A DNA stretch of 64,000 bases from a bacterium YEK0313 (GCA_000751295.2 CCMO02000001.1:5050615-5114614), one strand, 5' to 3'. Counted from the stretch's first letter, positions 17,599 through 26,552 are shown. Numbers and translations are program-made. The notes: generated from the letters alone by a model not told the origin.

Positions 17599-17684
17599 AC
17601 GATCCTCCCGTCACTGACACCTGAAGATCCGCGGCCGGCGGCCTCTGCCCCGGCCGATCCGCCCCCGACATAAGCCCTGGCGGT

Positions 17685-18545
17685 TCAGCCCGCCAGTTCC
17701 CGCGACCGTTTTGCCGCCGCGGCGACCGCAGCCTCGAACAGCGGGGCGACGCCGTCGGAAGCCATGAGCACCTGCAGCGCCGCATGGGTCGTGCCGTTCG
17801 GCGAGGTGACGTTCTGCCGGAGCGTCGCCGGCGGGATGCCGGGCGAGCGGTAGAGCAGCTCGCCGGCTCCCTCGACGGTCGCGCGGGCCAGGCGCGCGGC
17901 CAGATCGGCCGGCAGGCCCGCGGCCACGCCGGCGCGCGCCAGCGTCTCGGCGATGAGGAACACATAGGCCGGGCCCGAGCCGGAGACGGCGGTCACGGCG
18001 TCGATCCAGTCCTCGCGCTCCAGCCATTCGGCGGAGCCGACGGCGCTGAGCAGCGTATCGACCAGGGCGCGCTGGGCTGCGGTGACGTGGCCATTCGCCG
18101 CGGCCCCCGTGATGCCGCGGCCAACCGCCGCGGGCGTGTTCGGAATGGTGCGCACGATCGCCGTGCCGGCACCGAACACCTCCTCCATGCGGGCGATCGT
18201 CTTGCCGGCCATGACCGAGACGACGACGGTGGTGTCGATGACGAGATGCTTGACCTGCGGCATGACCTCGTCGGCCATTTGCGGCTTGATCGCCAGCACC
18301 ATGACGTCAGCGGGCGCGGCCGCCTGCGGATTGATGGCCGTCGGATGGGCCGCGAGCAGCGTCCTGATCGTGTCGGAGGGACGCGGATCGATGACGGTCA
18401 CGCGGCTCGGGTCCAGCCCCAGCCGGAACCAGCCGGCCAGCAGCGCGCCGCCCATCTGGCCGGCGCCGACGAGCACCAGATGGCCCGTGAAGGATTGGAG
18501 TGGACGCTCCGTCTCGCGCTGGTCGGAAGGCGACGGGTTCGACAT
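17685..18545 (-). CDS. proC: Pyrroline-5-carboxylate reductase
   Basis: 286 residues from the ATG at 18545 (MSNPSPSDQRE); an upstream in-frame start at 18590 is less likely. The Rossmann motif LVLVGAGQMGGALLAGW lies at about 22-38, and the C-terminal signature region includes AVTAVSGSGPAYVFLIAE. It reduces 1-pyrroline-5-carboxylate to proline with NAD(P)H, the last step of proline synthesis. ybjN precedes it on the same strand by 78 bases, a neighbourhood common in Rhizobiales. Confidence 0.95.
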   Translation of the reverse strand: MSNPSPSDQRETERPLQSFTGHLVLVGAGQMGGALLAGWFRLGLDPSRVTVIDPRPSDTIRTLLAAHPTAINPQAAAPADVMVLAIKPQMADEVMPQVKHLVIDTTVVVSVMAGKTIARMEEVFGAGTAIVRTIPNTPAAVGRGITGAAANGHVTAAQRALVDTLLSAVGSAEWLEREDWIDAVTAVSGSGPAYVFLIAETLARAGVAAGLPADLAARLARATVEGAGELLYRSPGIPPATLRQNVTSPNGTTHAALQVLMASDGVAPLFEAAVAAAAKRSRELAG

Positions 18546-18623
18546 GGCAACCTCAAGGGCATGGGCTCGTTCAGGCGGTGCGGCGAGCACGCGCCTGAGC
18601 GTTACCTGCCTTGAGGCTTGATG

Positions 18624-19127
18624 TCACGCCTCGCCGACCGTCTCGAACAGAGCCGAGTCCATAGCCTCGCGCGCGCTCTTGCCCGCCCAGACGACGAACT
18701 GGAAAGCCTGGTAGTAGCGGTCGCAGGCTTCGATCGCCGCATCGAGCTGCGCCTCGCACTGCCGGCCGGAGGCCTCCGCCCCGCCGGCGAGCAGCAGGCC
18801 ATGGCGGAACATCACCACGCCTTCCTGCGGCCAGAGGTCGAAGTGCCCGAGCCAGAGCTGCTCGTTGATCAGCTGGACCAGGTCCTTGACCTCGGCCCGC
18901 CGCCGGTCCGGCACCTTGAGATCGAAGGCGCAGGCCAGGTGCAGCGATTCGATATCATCCATCCAGGTGAAGGAGGCATGGTAGTCGCCCCAGCGCCCGC
19001 TCACGGAAATGGTGATTTCGTCGTCGGCGGAGCGATCGAACGACCAGTCGTTCAGTGCCGCCAGATTTTCCACGAGATCGACAGGATTGACTTGGCGATC
19101 GGTGGTCTCAAGGTCGATCAAGGACAT
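18624..19127 (-). CDS. YbjN-domain protein
   Basis: 167 residues from the ATG at 19127, which has GGGGGCGGA in front; a longer frame from 19223 has no support. The alpha/beta YbjN fold is suggested by LVENLAALNDWSFDRSADDE near the start, SVSGRWGDYHASFTWMDD and the helical AIEACDRYYQAFQFVVWAGK. The fold resembles type III secretion chaperones, and YbjN has been linked to stress and motility in enterobacteria. Function here is unknown. First gene of the proC unit. Confidence 0.88.
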   Translation of the reverse strand: MSLIDLETTDRQVNPVDLVENLAALNDWSFDRSADDEITISVSGRWGDYHASFTWMDDIESLHLACAFDLKVPDRRRAEVKDLVQLINEQLWLGHFDLWPQEGVVMFRHGLLLAGGAEASGRQCEAQLDAAIEACDRYYQAFQFVVWAGKSAREAMDSALFETVGEA

Positions 19128-19500
19128 TCCGCCCCCGTGCGGTTCGCTCGGTTGTCGGACAGACGCGACGGACGCAACTGGACAGGAGGACCGTTTCCGG
19201 GCCGTCGGCGCTGCCGCCGCCAACCGTTTGATTCGGCTGACCGAATCGATCCTTGACCAGACCCTAACGCAGGATGAAGGCGCTGCCTACTGACCCCGCA
19301 ACCGATCTTGGATTCGTCATCTTTCCGCAATTGCTCCGTCACGATTATCCACACGCGACCGGTCGCGATGCACAACCTGTGTCGGGGCATCGGCGGTTAT
19401 GACCGGATCGGCCCGCTTTTTGGGCATGATGGCGAGGCGTGCGGCATTGGGCCCCCTGCCATGCGCCCATCCTGGTTGTGCGCTGCACAGGTTCGCGCCA
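19128..19500. other. Non-coding stretch with a perfect DnaA box
   Basis: No credible reading frame. It holds the presumed ybjN promoter on the minus strand and, at 19345-19353, TTATCCACA, an exact match to the DnaA consensus box. The part after 19440 leads into the hairpin array that ends at 19650. Confidence 0.4.
19345..19353 (+). promoter_or_regulatory. DnaA box (perfect consensus)
   Basis: TTATCCACA, exact consensus, in a non-coding gap. A single box without an AT-rich unwinding element nearby does not make an origin; DnaA titration or DnaA-controlled transcription of ybjN-proC is possible. Confidence 0.4.
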
Positions 19501-19650
19501 TGTTCCAGGTGTCGACGGTGTTACGGAACACTTCCTCCCTGTGTCCCAAGTCGCCGTCGGCGTTCCCCTCTGGAAGGCGGCCGCGAGATGCCTCGCATCA
19601 GCGGCCGAAACTCAACAAAGCCGGGCTGTTCAGCTCGGCTTTCTTTTTTG
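19501..19650 (+). ncRNA. Candidate structured small RNA ending in an intrinsic terminator
   Basis: The plus strand folds into consecutive stems. A long helix pairs 19503-19508 with 19570-19575 and 19509-19520 with 19552-19563, separated by a 6-base bulge, and encloses a hairpin (GGAACAC 19525-19531 with GTGTCC 19541-19546). A two-part hairpin follows (GGCCGC 19579-19584 with GCGGCC 19601-19606, and GATGC with GCATC inside). The terminator follows. No protein gene on the plus strand precedes the terminator for more than 3 kb. The long bulged hairpin recalls 6S RNA, but I find no sequence signature proving it. The 5' end is not defined. Confidence 0.42.
19617..19650 (+). terminator. Strong intrinsic terminator with no annotated upstream gene
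   Basis: AAAGCCGGGC (19617-19626), loop TGTTCA, GCTCGGCTTT (19633-19642), then CTTTTTT. The T-tract is on the plus strand only; read from the minus strand the hairpin is followed by GTTGAG, so it is not a good terminator for the EF-G-like gene. Confidence 0.78.
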
Positions 19651-19668
19651 TCGGCCGCCGATACTGCG

Positions 19669-21717
19669 TCAGGCCGCCGCACGTGCCTGGACGATCTTGT
19701 CCGCTTCGCGCCCGGTCAGTTCGGCCAGATGATCGAACCGCGAGGTGAAGGTGCCGACCCCCGCCGTCACCGAGCGGATATCGACGATCAGGTCGCCGAT
19801 CTCCGATTCCGGCATCAGCGCCGCCACCACGTCCCAGCCCTGCCAGCCTTCGCGGCCGTCGAAGCCCAGGATCTGGCCCCGCCGCCCGGACACGATGGCG
19901 TTGATCTTGGCGGTCGCTTCCGAGGGCACGGCGATCTCGACCCGGTGGATTGGCTCCAGCAGCACGGCGTGGCAGGCCGGCAGGGCCTCCTGGATGGCGA
20001 TGCGCCCGGCCTGCTGGAACGCCATGTCCGAGGAATCGACGGTGTGATAGCTGCCATCGGTGAGCGTCACCGCAATGTCGACCACCGGGAAGCCGAGCGG
20101 CCCCTTCCTGATCGTGTCCTCGATGCCGTCCCTGACCGCCGGGATATATTGCTTGGGCACGACGCCGCCGGTGATCGTGTCGGTGAAGACGAAGCCCTCG
20201 CCGCGCGGCAGCGGCCGGACATCGATGACCACGTCGCCGAACTGGCCATGGCCGCCCGACTGCTTGCGGTGCCGGCCGCGCACCCCGGTGGCGCTCTTCT
20301 TGATGGTCTCCCGGTAGCCGACTCCCGGCTTCACCTGATTGACCGCGATGCCGTAGCGATTGGCGAGCTTGGCCACCGCCACGCGCAGATGCATCTCGCC
20401 CTGCCCGGCCAGCACCATTTCCGAGGTCTCGCCGACATGGCTGACCGACAGGGACGGGTCCTCGTCGTGCAGCTTGGCGAGCGTCAGGCCGAGCTTGACG
20501 TCGTCCTTGCGGTCCTTGGCCGAAAGCGCGGTCGACAGGACCGGCTGCGGCGCGGCGGCCTCGGCGAGCCGCGAGCGCGGCGTCTTGGCCGTGGTGACGG
20601 CGTCGCCGGTCTCGACATGGTCGAGCTTGCCGAAGGCGACCGTGTCGCCCGCCTTGGCCTCGCTCACCTTTTCAAGGCTCGCCCCGAACATCCGGAAGAG
20701 GCCTGAGGTCCGTTCGGTCTGTCCCGAGGAGCCGGTCAGCATCGCGCCGTCGCCGATCGTGCCCGCCAGCACGCGCGACACCGACAGCTTGCCGCCATGG
20801 GCGGTGTGCACGGTCTTCATCACATGGGCGACCGTCTCGCCGTCCTTGACCCCGAGCCGGGCGGCCGCCTCGCTGACGTCCGGAACGTCGTGGCGCAGCG
20901 TCTTCAGGAGCCGCAGCACGCCATTGGTCCGGGTCGCCGAACCGAACAGGACCGGGCAGACCAGGCCGTCGCGCAGCTCGCGGCCGAGATCGTCGAAGAC
21001 CTTGTCGCGCGGCGGCTCGAGGTCGGTGAGCAGCGCCTCCATCAATTCGTCGTCGTGATCGGCGAGCGTCTCGAGCATGGAAAAGCGTGCGTCGCGGTTG
21101 CGCGTCAGATCGTCGCCGTCGAGCGGCACGACCATTGACGCGGCGTGCTCGCGATAGACGAAGGCCCGTTCAAGCGCGAGATCGACGAAACCCGAGACGA
21201 TGCCGTTCGACCAGATCGGGATCTGCCGCAGCAGCAGCGGCACGCGCGAGGCCGGCCGCAACGTCGTCAGCGTCTCGCGGATGCGCTTGTCGGCCTTGTC
21301 GATCTTGTTGATGAACAGGAGACGGGGAATGCCGCGGTCTTCGAGCTCGCGCAGGATCACGCCGAGCGCCGGGACCTTCTTCTCGTCGGCTTCGCAGACG
21401 ACGACGGCCGCGTCGACGGCCGGAACCACATTGCGCATTTCATGCAGGAAGTCGACCGAGCCGGGGCAGTCGATGAAGGTGAAGGCCTCGCCCATGAAGC
21501 TCGTCGTGGCGATGCTGCCTTCGACGCTCATCTTGAACTGGCGGGCCTCGCTGCTGGCATCGGCGACCGTCGTGCCGCTGTCGACCGATCCCATGCGCTG
21601 CAGGACGCCGGTCCGCTCCAGGATCGCTTCGAGCAGCGTGGTCTTGCCGCTCTGGAACGGGCCCACCAGCGCGATGCACCGGGGACCCGCAGCCCTTCTG
21701 CCGCCTGCTTCACCCAT
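19669..21717 (-). CDS. Elongation factor G-like translational GTPase
   Basis: 682 residues from the ATG at 21717 (GAGGAAAG in front); a frame opening at 21807 adds 30 unlikely residues. GTPase motifs: GPFQSGKT (about 19-26), DCPGSVDF (about 83-90) and NKID (about 137-140), followed by EF-G-like domains II to V (HRKQSGGHGQFGDVVIDVRP and GREGWQGWDVVAALMPESEI). G1 and G3 deviate from canonical EF-G (GHxxxGKT, DTPG), placing it in the EF-G-like paralogue group common in alphaproteobacteria. It may act in ribosome recycling or under stress, or be non-essential; its role is not established. Monocistronic. Confidence 0.9.
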   Translation of the reverse strand: MGEAGGRRAAGPRCIALVGPFQSGKTTLLEAILERTGVLQRMGSVDSGTTVADASSEARQFKMSVEGSIATTSFMGEAFTFIDCPGSVDFLHEMRNVVPAVDAAVVVCEADEKKVPALGVILRELEDRGIPRLLFINKIDKADKRIRETLTTLRPASRVPLLLRQIPIWSNGIVSGFVDLALERAFVYREHAASMVVPLDGDDLTRNRDARFSMLETLADHDDELMEALLTDLEPPRDKVFDDLGRELRDGLVCPVLFGSATRTNGVLRLLKTLRHDVPDVSEAAARLGVKDGETVAHVMKTVHTAHGGKLSVSRVLAGTIGDGAMLTGSSGQTERTSGLFRMFGASLEKVSEAKAGDTVAFGKLDHVETGDAVTTAKTPRSRLAEAAAPQPVLSTALSAKDRKDDVKLGLTLAKLHDEDPSLSVSHVGETSEMVLAGQGEMHLRVAVAKLANRYGIAVNQVKPGVGYRETIKKSATGVRGRHRKQSGGHGQFGDVVIDVRPLPRGEGFVFTDTITGGVVPKQYIPAVRDGIEDTIRKGPLGFPVVDIAVTLTDGSYHTVDSSDMAFQQAGRIAIQEALPACHAVLLEPIHRVEIAVPSEATAKINAIVSGRRGQILGFDGREGWQGWDVVAALMPESEIGDLIVDIRSVTAGVGTFTSRFDHLAELTGREADKIVQARAAA

Positions 21718-21925
21718 GGCACTTTCCTCGTCGTTCGAGCCCGGGCGAGAAAGTCGACCCGGAAGTGACGGGACGGACGGAGGGTCTTTTTCGTGCACCT
21801 CGCGCAAAGCCGATGCTCGCGCCGTGGCGGAGGCGATGCAAGGGCGCAGTCTCGCGCTGCAGCGAATTTAAGCGCCGGGACTTGCCGGTCGGAAGCCGCG
21901 GCGCCGTGCGGTGACCCGGGCCGGA

Positions 21926-22090
21926 TCAGCGCAACTGGCGGCGGATCGCACCGGTGACGATGGCATCGTCGGCGGCCTGCTGGCGGGCCGCGAGGCTCTC
22001 CGCTCCCGGCAGATGCGCCGTGCGCCGGTCGGCGAACTGCGCCAGCACCACGGCCCCGGCGGCGACCAGAAAAAGCACTATTCGGGACAT
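21926..22090 (-). CDS. Small membrane-anchored protein, 54 residues
   Basis: Short frame starting MSRIVLFLVAAGAVVLAQFA, a single hydrophobic helix, followed by a polar tail of about 33 residues ending TGAIRRQLR. GAGG stands six bases before the ATG. It lies 208 bases upstream of the EF-G-like start on the same strand. The ribosome site, the hydrophobic helix and the compact frame in an otherwise empty gap support it. No family recognised; it may be a small inner-membrane peptide. Confidence 0.5.
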   Translation of the reverse strand: MSRIVLFLVAAGAVVLAQFADRRTAHLPGAESLAARQQAADDAIVTGAIRRQLR

Positions 22091-22384
22091 GCCGGACCTC
22101 GGAGCACCACAAGATGTCGGAGCTCCATTGTCGGATCATCAAGGTTAAGGCCGGGTTCATGGTTTCGAAATGTTTCTCTCATTAAGATTTTCACGCAGAC
22201 GTGACCCTGCGCCGCAATTTTGCCTGCAATGATCGTCGCACTGTCATTGTTGAGCGCGAGGACTGCCCTGCCGGGGAAGGTTGGGTTCGGGGCGGCTCGC
22301 ATCGACACGGTTGAGTGGCATCGTCCGAGCACCGACATCGGCCCCGCATTCGTGCCTGCCTGGCGGATCGACGGAGAACGCTTC

Positions 22385-22699
22385 ATGCCTCGTACTGCGC
22401 ATGTGCTGCTACGACGACCTGGCCGCCGCGGCTTTCCGCAGGCGCGCCCGCGCGTTCCGACCATCGTCTCGGCGCTGGTGGTGATCGCCCTCCTGGTCGC
22501 ACTGGCGGTTGCCGCCTTCTTCCTGTCCACCGAGTTCGTCGACCCCGAGACCTTTGAGGACGGCGCCGATCCGGAGACCCTGGTCATGTCCGGCACGGTG
22601 CTGATCGCGCTGATCGGTTTTTCGGGCCTGCTCGTCCATGTGCTGCGCCGGGGAACCGGCGGCGGCAATCGCGGCAAGGACCCGAGCGTCCCGGCCTGA
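22385..22699 (+). CDS. Small two-span membrane protein of unknown function
   Basis: 104 residues from the ATG at 22385, with GACGGAGAAC upstream; an in-frame start at 22220 adds 55 residues with no protein-like character. A basic N-terminus (LLRRPGRRGF) is followed by one long hydrophobic helix at about 27-46 and a second at about 67-86, with an acidic loop between them (STEFVDPETFEDGADPE). It precedes the sugar dehydrogenase by 69 bases. No family recognised. Confidence 0.5.
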   Translation: MPRTAHVLLRRPGRRGFPQARPRVPTIVSALVVIALLVALAVAAFFLSTEFVDPETFEDGADPETLVMSGTVLIALIGFSGLLVHVLRRGTGGGNRGKDPSVPA

Positions 22700-22768
22700 T
22701 CGGCCGCACCACGGCGCCGAGCTCGGGGCCGGCGCGGTGCCAGGGTCAGCCTCCATGCGGAGACTGCC

Positions 22769-23890
22769 ATGCGCCTCATCCTTCTCGCCGTCCTTCTGGC
22801 CTTGGCCGGCATGCCGGCCAAGGCCCAGCCGGCCGGCGAAACCGCTCTCGACGTGAAGGTGGTGGCGCGCGGGCTCGAACATCCCTGGTCCCTCGCCTTC
22901 CTGCCCGACGGCCGCATGCTGGTGACCGAGCGGCCAGGCCGGCTCCGGCTCATCGAGCGCGACGGCCGCCTGCGCCCGGCCCTGACGGGCGTTCCGGCAG
23001 TCGCCGCCACCGGCCAGGGCGGGCTTCTGGACATCGCGCTCGACCCCGCCTTTGCCGAAAACCGGCTGATCTATCTGAGCTTCGCCGAGCGGCGCGGCGG
23101 CGACACCAATGCCACCGCGGTCTATCGCGCAAGGCTCAACCAGGCGGCGACCGGACTGGAGGCCGGTCAGGTCATCTTCCGCCAGGAGCCGGCCTTCGCC
23201 AGCCGCCTGCATTTCGGCTCGCGTCTCGTCTTCGATCGCAGCGGCGCCCTGTTCGTCACCATGGGCGAGCGATTCCAGTTGCCGAACGAAAGCCAGAACG
23301 CCGCCAATACGATCGGCAAGATCGCCCGCGTCACCACCGCCGGCGCGCCCGCCCCCGGCAATCCCGGCGCCGGGCGGGACGGCTGGGCCCCGGCGGTCTG
23401 GTCGATCGGCCATCGCAACGTCCAGGGCGCCGCGCTCCACCCCGCGACCGGCGAACTGTGGATCACCAATCACGGGCCGCGCGGCGGCGACGGCCTCTAT
23501 GTCGTGCGCGCCGGCCGCAATTACGGCTGGCCGCTGATCTCCTACGGCACCCATTACGACGGCCGGCCGGTCAATGGCGGGGCAAGATCGGCGCCCGGCC
23601 TCGAGCAGCCGCTCGTCCACTGGACGCCTTCGATCGCACCGTCGGGGCTCACCTTCTATACCGGCGACCTGTTCCCGGCCTGGCGCGGCAATCTGATATC
23701 CGGCGCGCTCGCCGGGCAGATGCTCGTCCGCATGGAGCTCGACGGCGAGCGGGTCGTCGCCCAGCACCGGCTGCTGACCGATTTCGGCCAGCGCTTCCGC
23801 GATGTCAGACAGGGGCCGGACGGTGCCCTGTGGGCGCTCTCCGACGCGGCCGACGGCCAGCTCGTGACCATCCGCCCGCGCGGTCGCTAG
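22769..23890 (+). CDS. PQQ-dependent aldose sugar dehydrogenase (YliI-like, exported)
   Basis: 373 residues with a clear Sec signal peptide (MRLILLAVLLALAGMPAKA). Glucose/sorbosone dehydrogenase beta-propeller: GLEHPWSLAFLPDGRMLVTERPGRLR, LLDIALDPAFAENRLIYLSF, LHFGSRLVFDRSGALFVTMGER and NHGPRGGDGLYVVRAGRNYGWPLISYG, which match YliI/Asd. It oxidises aldoses in the periplasm with PQQ and passes electrons to the respiratory chain. No PQQ synthesis genes are in the window. The stop overlaps that of the convergent downstream gene. Confidence 0.92.
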   Translation: MRLILLAVLLALAGMPAKAQPAGETALDVKVVARGLEHPWSLAFLPDGRMLVTERPGRLRLIERDGRLRPALTGVPAVAATGQGGLLDIALDPAFAENRLIYLSFAERRGGDTNATAVYRARLNQAATGLEAGQVIFRQEPAFASRLHFGSRLVFDRSGALFVTMGERFQLPNESQNAANTIGKIARVTTAGAPAPGNPGAGRDGWAPAVWSIGHRNVQGAALHPATGELWITNHGPRGGDGLYVVRAGRNYGWPLISYGTHYDGRPVNGGARSAPGLEQPLVHWTPSIAPSGLTFYTGDLFPAWRGNLISGALAGQMLVRMELDGERVVAQHRLLTDFGQRFRDVRQGPDGALWALSDAADGQLVTIRPRGR

Positions 23891-24438
23891 CCGCGCGGCC
23901 GGTTGCCGGAGACATAGCGCACCTGCCCGCTGGCGAGATCGACCTGGTAGACGGTCTCGCCCTGCGGGCAGCACCGGGCATCGTCCGGCCGCAGGGTCAG
24001 CGCCCGGAAGGTGGCCGTCGCACCCTGGAAGGTCGCCTTGAGACCGGTGCCGTAGAGCCCCGACAGGCGGGCCCGGCAGCGATAGGCCCCGTCCCGCCGC
24101 TCGAACAGCAGGATCTCGCGCATCACGGCGCTGCCGCCGCCACTATAGGAAATGGCCGCGATGACATGACGCGGCGCGGGCGTCTCGTTCGAGGCATGGA
24201 TCTCGACCTCGTCGGCGAGCCGTCCGAGCGAACATTGCCCGTTGCCGTCGGCGCAGGGCAGATCCATGCGCTGCGCCTGGCGGAAGATCGCGGCGGCATA
24301 GGGGCCCTCGACCCGGTTCCAGACGGCACGGGAACCCTCGTCCAGGCTACGGTTGGCCAGTTGGGCGAAGCCCGGACTGCCGGGCGCAAGGACGGCGGAT
24401 CCCAGAGCGGCCAGCCAGGCCAGTCTCGTCATTCGCAT
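23887..24438 (-). CDS. Exported protein of unknown function
   Basis: 183 residues from the ATG at 24438 (GAGG just upstream). The N-terminus MRMTRLAWLAALGSAVLAPGSPGFAQ is a probable signal peptide, so the protein is periplasmic. It has several cysteines (PCADGNGQCSLG, YRCRARLSG, ARCCPQGE), consistent with disulfides. Its stop shares three bases with the convergent sugar dehydrogenase stop, which makes a joint role unlikely. No domain recognised. Confidence 0.65.
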   Translation of the reverse strand: MRMTRLAWLAALGSAVLAPGSPGFAQLANRSLDEGSRAVWNRVEGPYAAAIFRQAQRMDLPCADGNGQCSLGRLADEVEIHASNETPAPRHVIAAISYSGGGSAVMREILLFERRDGAYRCRARLSGLYGTGLKATFQGATATFRALTLRPDDARCCPQGETVYQVDLASGQVRYVSGNRPRG

Positions 24439-24596
24439 GGAGCCTCGCACGCATTCTCCCCGATCAGCGATCCGGCATGGCCGAAATGGTTCGCCAGCGC
24501 ACCATTTTCGCCCGGGCTATGCTACATAGGCCGCCGAGCGCGGCATCCGGCAAGTCGGTCATGAGCCGCACGTCCAAGACCCGCCAGGATTCCACG

Positions 24597-25769
24597 ATGT
24601 TCGAACTTCTCAAGGACCAGCCGCCCGACGCGCTGCTGCAGCTCATCAAGCTGCACCGCGAAGACCCTCGCGCCGACAAGGTGGATCTCGGCGTCGGCGT
24701 CTATCGCGACGAGACCGGCGCAACCCCGGTCATGGCAGCGATCAAGGCGGCCGAGCGCCATCTCCTCGAAACCCAGCCGAGCAAGAGCTATCTCGGACCG
24801 GAAGGCGATGCACGCTTCGTCGAACTGCTGCGGCCGTTCATCGTCGGCGCGGCCGACCGCTACGGCGACCGCCTGCGCGGCCTGCAGACACCCGGCGGCA
24901 GCGGCGCCCTGCGCCTCGGCGCCGAGCTCGCCCACGCGGCCCGGCCCGGCACGGCCATCTGGGTCGGCACGCCGACCTGGCCGAACCATGCCCCGGTGCT
25001 CGCCGCGGCCGGGCTGACGGTGAAGACCTACCGCTATTTCGACATTGCCAGCCAGACGCTGCTGTTCGACGAGATGGTGGCGGCGCTGTCGGCGGCGCCC
25101 GCCGGCGACCTCGTTCTGCTGCACGGCGCCTGCCACAACCCGACCGGCGCTGATCTCGACATCGAGCAGTGGCGGACGATCGCGCGCCTCGTCGCCGAGC
25201 GCGGGCTCGTGCCGTTCGTCGACTTCGCCTATCAGGGTCTCGGCCTCGGGCTCGAGGAGGATGCGCGCGGCCTGCGGCTCGTGCTCGAAAGCGTCCCCGA
25301 AGCCCTGCTCTCCTATTCCTGCGACAAGAATTTCGGCCTCTACCGCGACCGCACCGGCGCGCTCTACGTGCTGGCCGGTGATGCCGCCGGGACCCGCACG
25401 GCCCAGGCCAATGCCGAGGCCCATGCTCGGGTCAACTGGTCGATGCCCCCGGATCACGGCGCGGCGCTGGTGCGCATCATTCTCGATACGCCGGAGCTGA
25501 CCGCGTCCTGGCGTGCGGAGCTGACCGGCATGATGCAGCGGATCAATGCGATGCGCAGCGGCCTCGCCGCAGCGGCCCCCTCCTTTGCCGCCATAGCCGG
25601 CCAGCGCGGCCTGTTCTCCAACCTGCCGCTCTCGGGCGAGGCCATCGACCGGCTGCGCAGCGAGCACGGCATCTACATGGCGCGCAGTGGGCGCATCAAC
25701 CTGGCCGGCCTGCAGACAAAGGACATCGGCAAGGTGGCGGCGGCCTTCGAGGCCGCACGCGGACGCTGA
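24597..25769 (+). CDS. Aromatic-amino-acid / aspartate aminotransferase (class I)
   Basis: 390 residues from the ATG at 24597 (MFELLKDQPPDALLQL); the frame opens 120 bases earlier without homology. PLP fold type I: VDLGVGVYRDETG, SKSYLGPEGD, LQTPGGSGALRLGAEL, LLHGACHNPTGADLD, VDFAYQGLG, the PLP lysine in SYSCDKNFGLYRDR and a late Arg in MARSGRINLAGL. This is the TyrB/AspC type, which exchanges amino groups of aromatic amino acids or aspartate with 2-oxoglutarate. Monocistronic. Confidence 0.93.
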   Translation: MFELLKDQPPDALLQLIKLHREDPRADKVDLGVGVYRDETGATPVMAAIKAAERHLLETQPSKSYLGPEGDARFVELLRPFIVGAADRYGDRLRGLQTPGGSGALRLGAELAHAARPGTAIWVGTPTWPNHAPVLAAAGLTVKTYRYFDIASQTLLFDEMVAALSAAPAGDLVLLHGACHNPTGADLDIEQWRTIARLVAERGLVPFVDFAYQGLGLGLEEDARGLRLVLESVPEALLSYSCDKNFGLYRDRTGALYVLAGDAAGTRTAQANAEAHARVNWSMPPDHGAALVRIILDTPELTASWRAELTGMMQRINAMRSGLAAAAPSFAAIAGQRGLFSNLPLSGEAIDRLRSEHGIYMARSGRINLAGLQTKDIGKVAAAFEAARGR

Positions 25770-25793
25770 ACCGGACACCGCACCGGATCCCGG

Positions 25794-26552
25794 TCAGACG
25801 TCGGCCAATCGCGGCTCCGGCGTCAGGACAACGCAATGATGACCCATCGCATCGCCCCCCAGCACGAAATGCTGGGCGGCGAAGCGCTGCATCAGGTCGG
25901 TCTCGTAGAGCGCCACGGCGTCGGCGCGGCAGATCAGGAATTTCGGCGCCGCGACGATGTCCTCGCGGTCGATGACGCACATCAGGCGCATGTCCTGGTG
26001 TCGCCGCAGATAGTCGTGCACGGCGACCACCAGGAACGGATAGCCCGGGTGCAGCATGTCGTCGAGGCAGATCAGGCCCTGCGGATGCAGGTTCGCATGG
26101 GCGAGCGTCAGGTCGTGGCCGAGCGCCTCGGGCGAATGTTCGCCGTCGATATGCAGGAAGCGCAGCGGCTGGCCGCCGGTCAGGCCGCCGAATTCGGCCG
26201 CCGACAGCTTGCCGGTATCGAACGGCCGCGGCGTGAAACGGTCGCGCGTCAGGCCGTGCCGCGCGGCATGGCCGAGAAACCGGTCGAGTACGCCGTCGTC
26301 GGGCCAGGAGAACAGGTCGAAACCGTAGGCATGCTCGCCCGGCGCGAGCGCAAGCCCCAGGGCGATGAAGAAGCGCCCTTCGAACGTGCCGATCTCGGCG
26401 ATGTCGCCGCGGATGCCGAGCTCCGTCTGCCGGCGCAGGAGGTGCCCGCAAATGGTCGCGGCGAACCGTGACGACATGCCGGGAACGGCCGCAAAATCCG
26501 CGCTCAGATAGCGGTCGAGCGCCGCAATGCCGCTGGCGAAAAGCTGGGTCAT
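25794..26552 (-). CDS. Class I SAM-dependent methyltransferase
   Basis: 252 residues from the ATG at 26552 (MTQLFASGIAALDRYL); the open frame extends upstream, but homology-like sequence starts here. A Rossmann SAM site is suggested by GDIAEIGTFEGRFFIALGL (about 49-67, motif I), AYGFDLFSW (motif II), and FLHIDGEHSPEALGHDL and LICLDDMLHPGYPF later on. Similar proteins occur in surface-polysaccharide and secondary-metabolism loci. Substrate unknown. It is convergent with the aminotransferase and followed upstream by the SemiSWEET gene on the same strand. Confidence 0.78.
   Translation of the reverse strand: MTQLFASGIAALDRYLSADFAAVPGMSSRFAATICGHLLRRQTELGIRGDIAEIGTFEGRFFIALGLALAPGEHAYGFDLFSWPDDGVLDRFLGHAARHGLTRDRFTPRPFDTGKLSAAEFGGLTGGQPLRFLHIDGEHSPEALGHDLTLAHANLHPQGLICLDDMLHPGYPFLVVAVHDYLRRHQDMRLMCVIDREDIVAAPKFLICRADAVALYETDLMQRFAAQHFVLGGDAMGHHCVVLTPEPRLADV

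Noticed and set aside
19501..19650. Identification of the hairpin array as SRP RNA, tmRNA or RNase P RNA
   Set aside because: None of the conserved sequences of these RNAs was found on either strand; only the generic small-RNA call is kept.
19308..19748. Plus-strand open frame across the terminator at 19617-19650
   Set aside because: Crosses a strong intrinsic terminator and the end of the EF-G-like gene; no ribosome site or domain.
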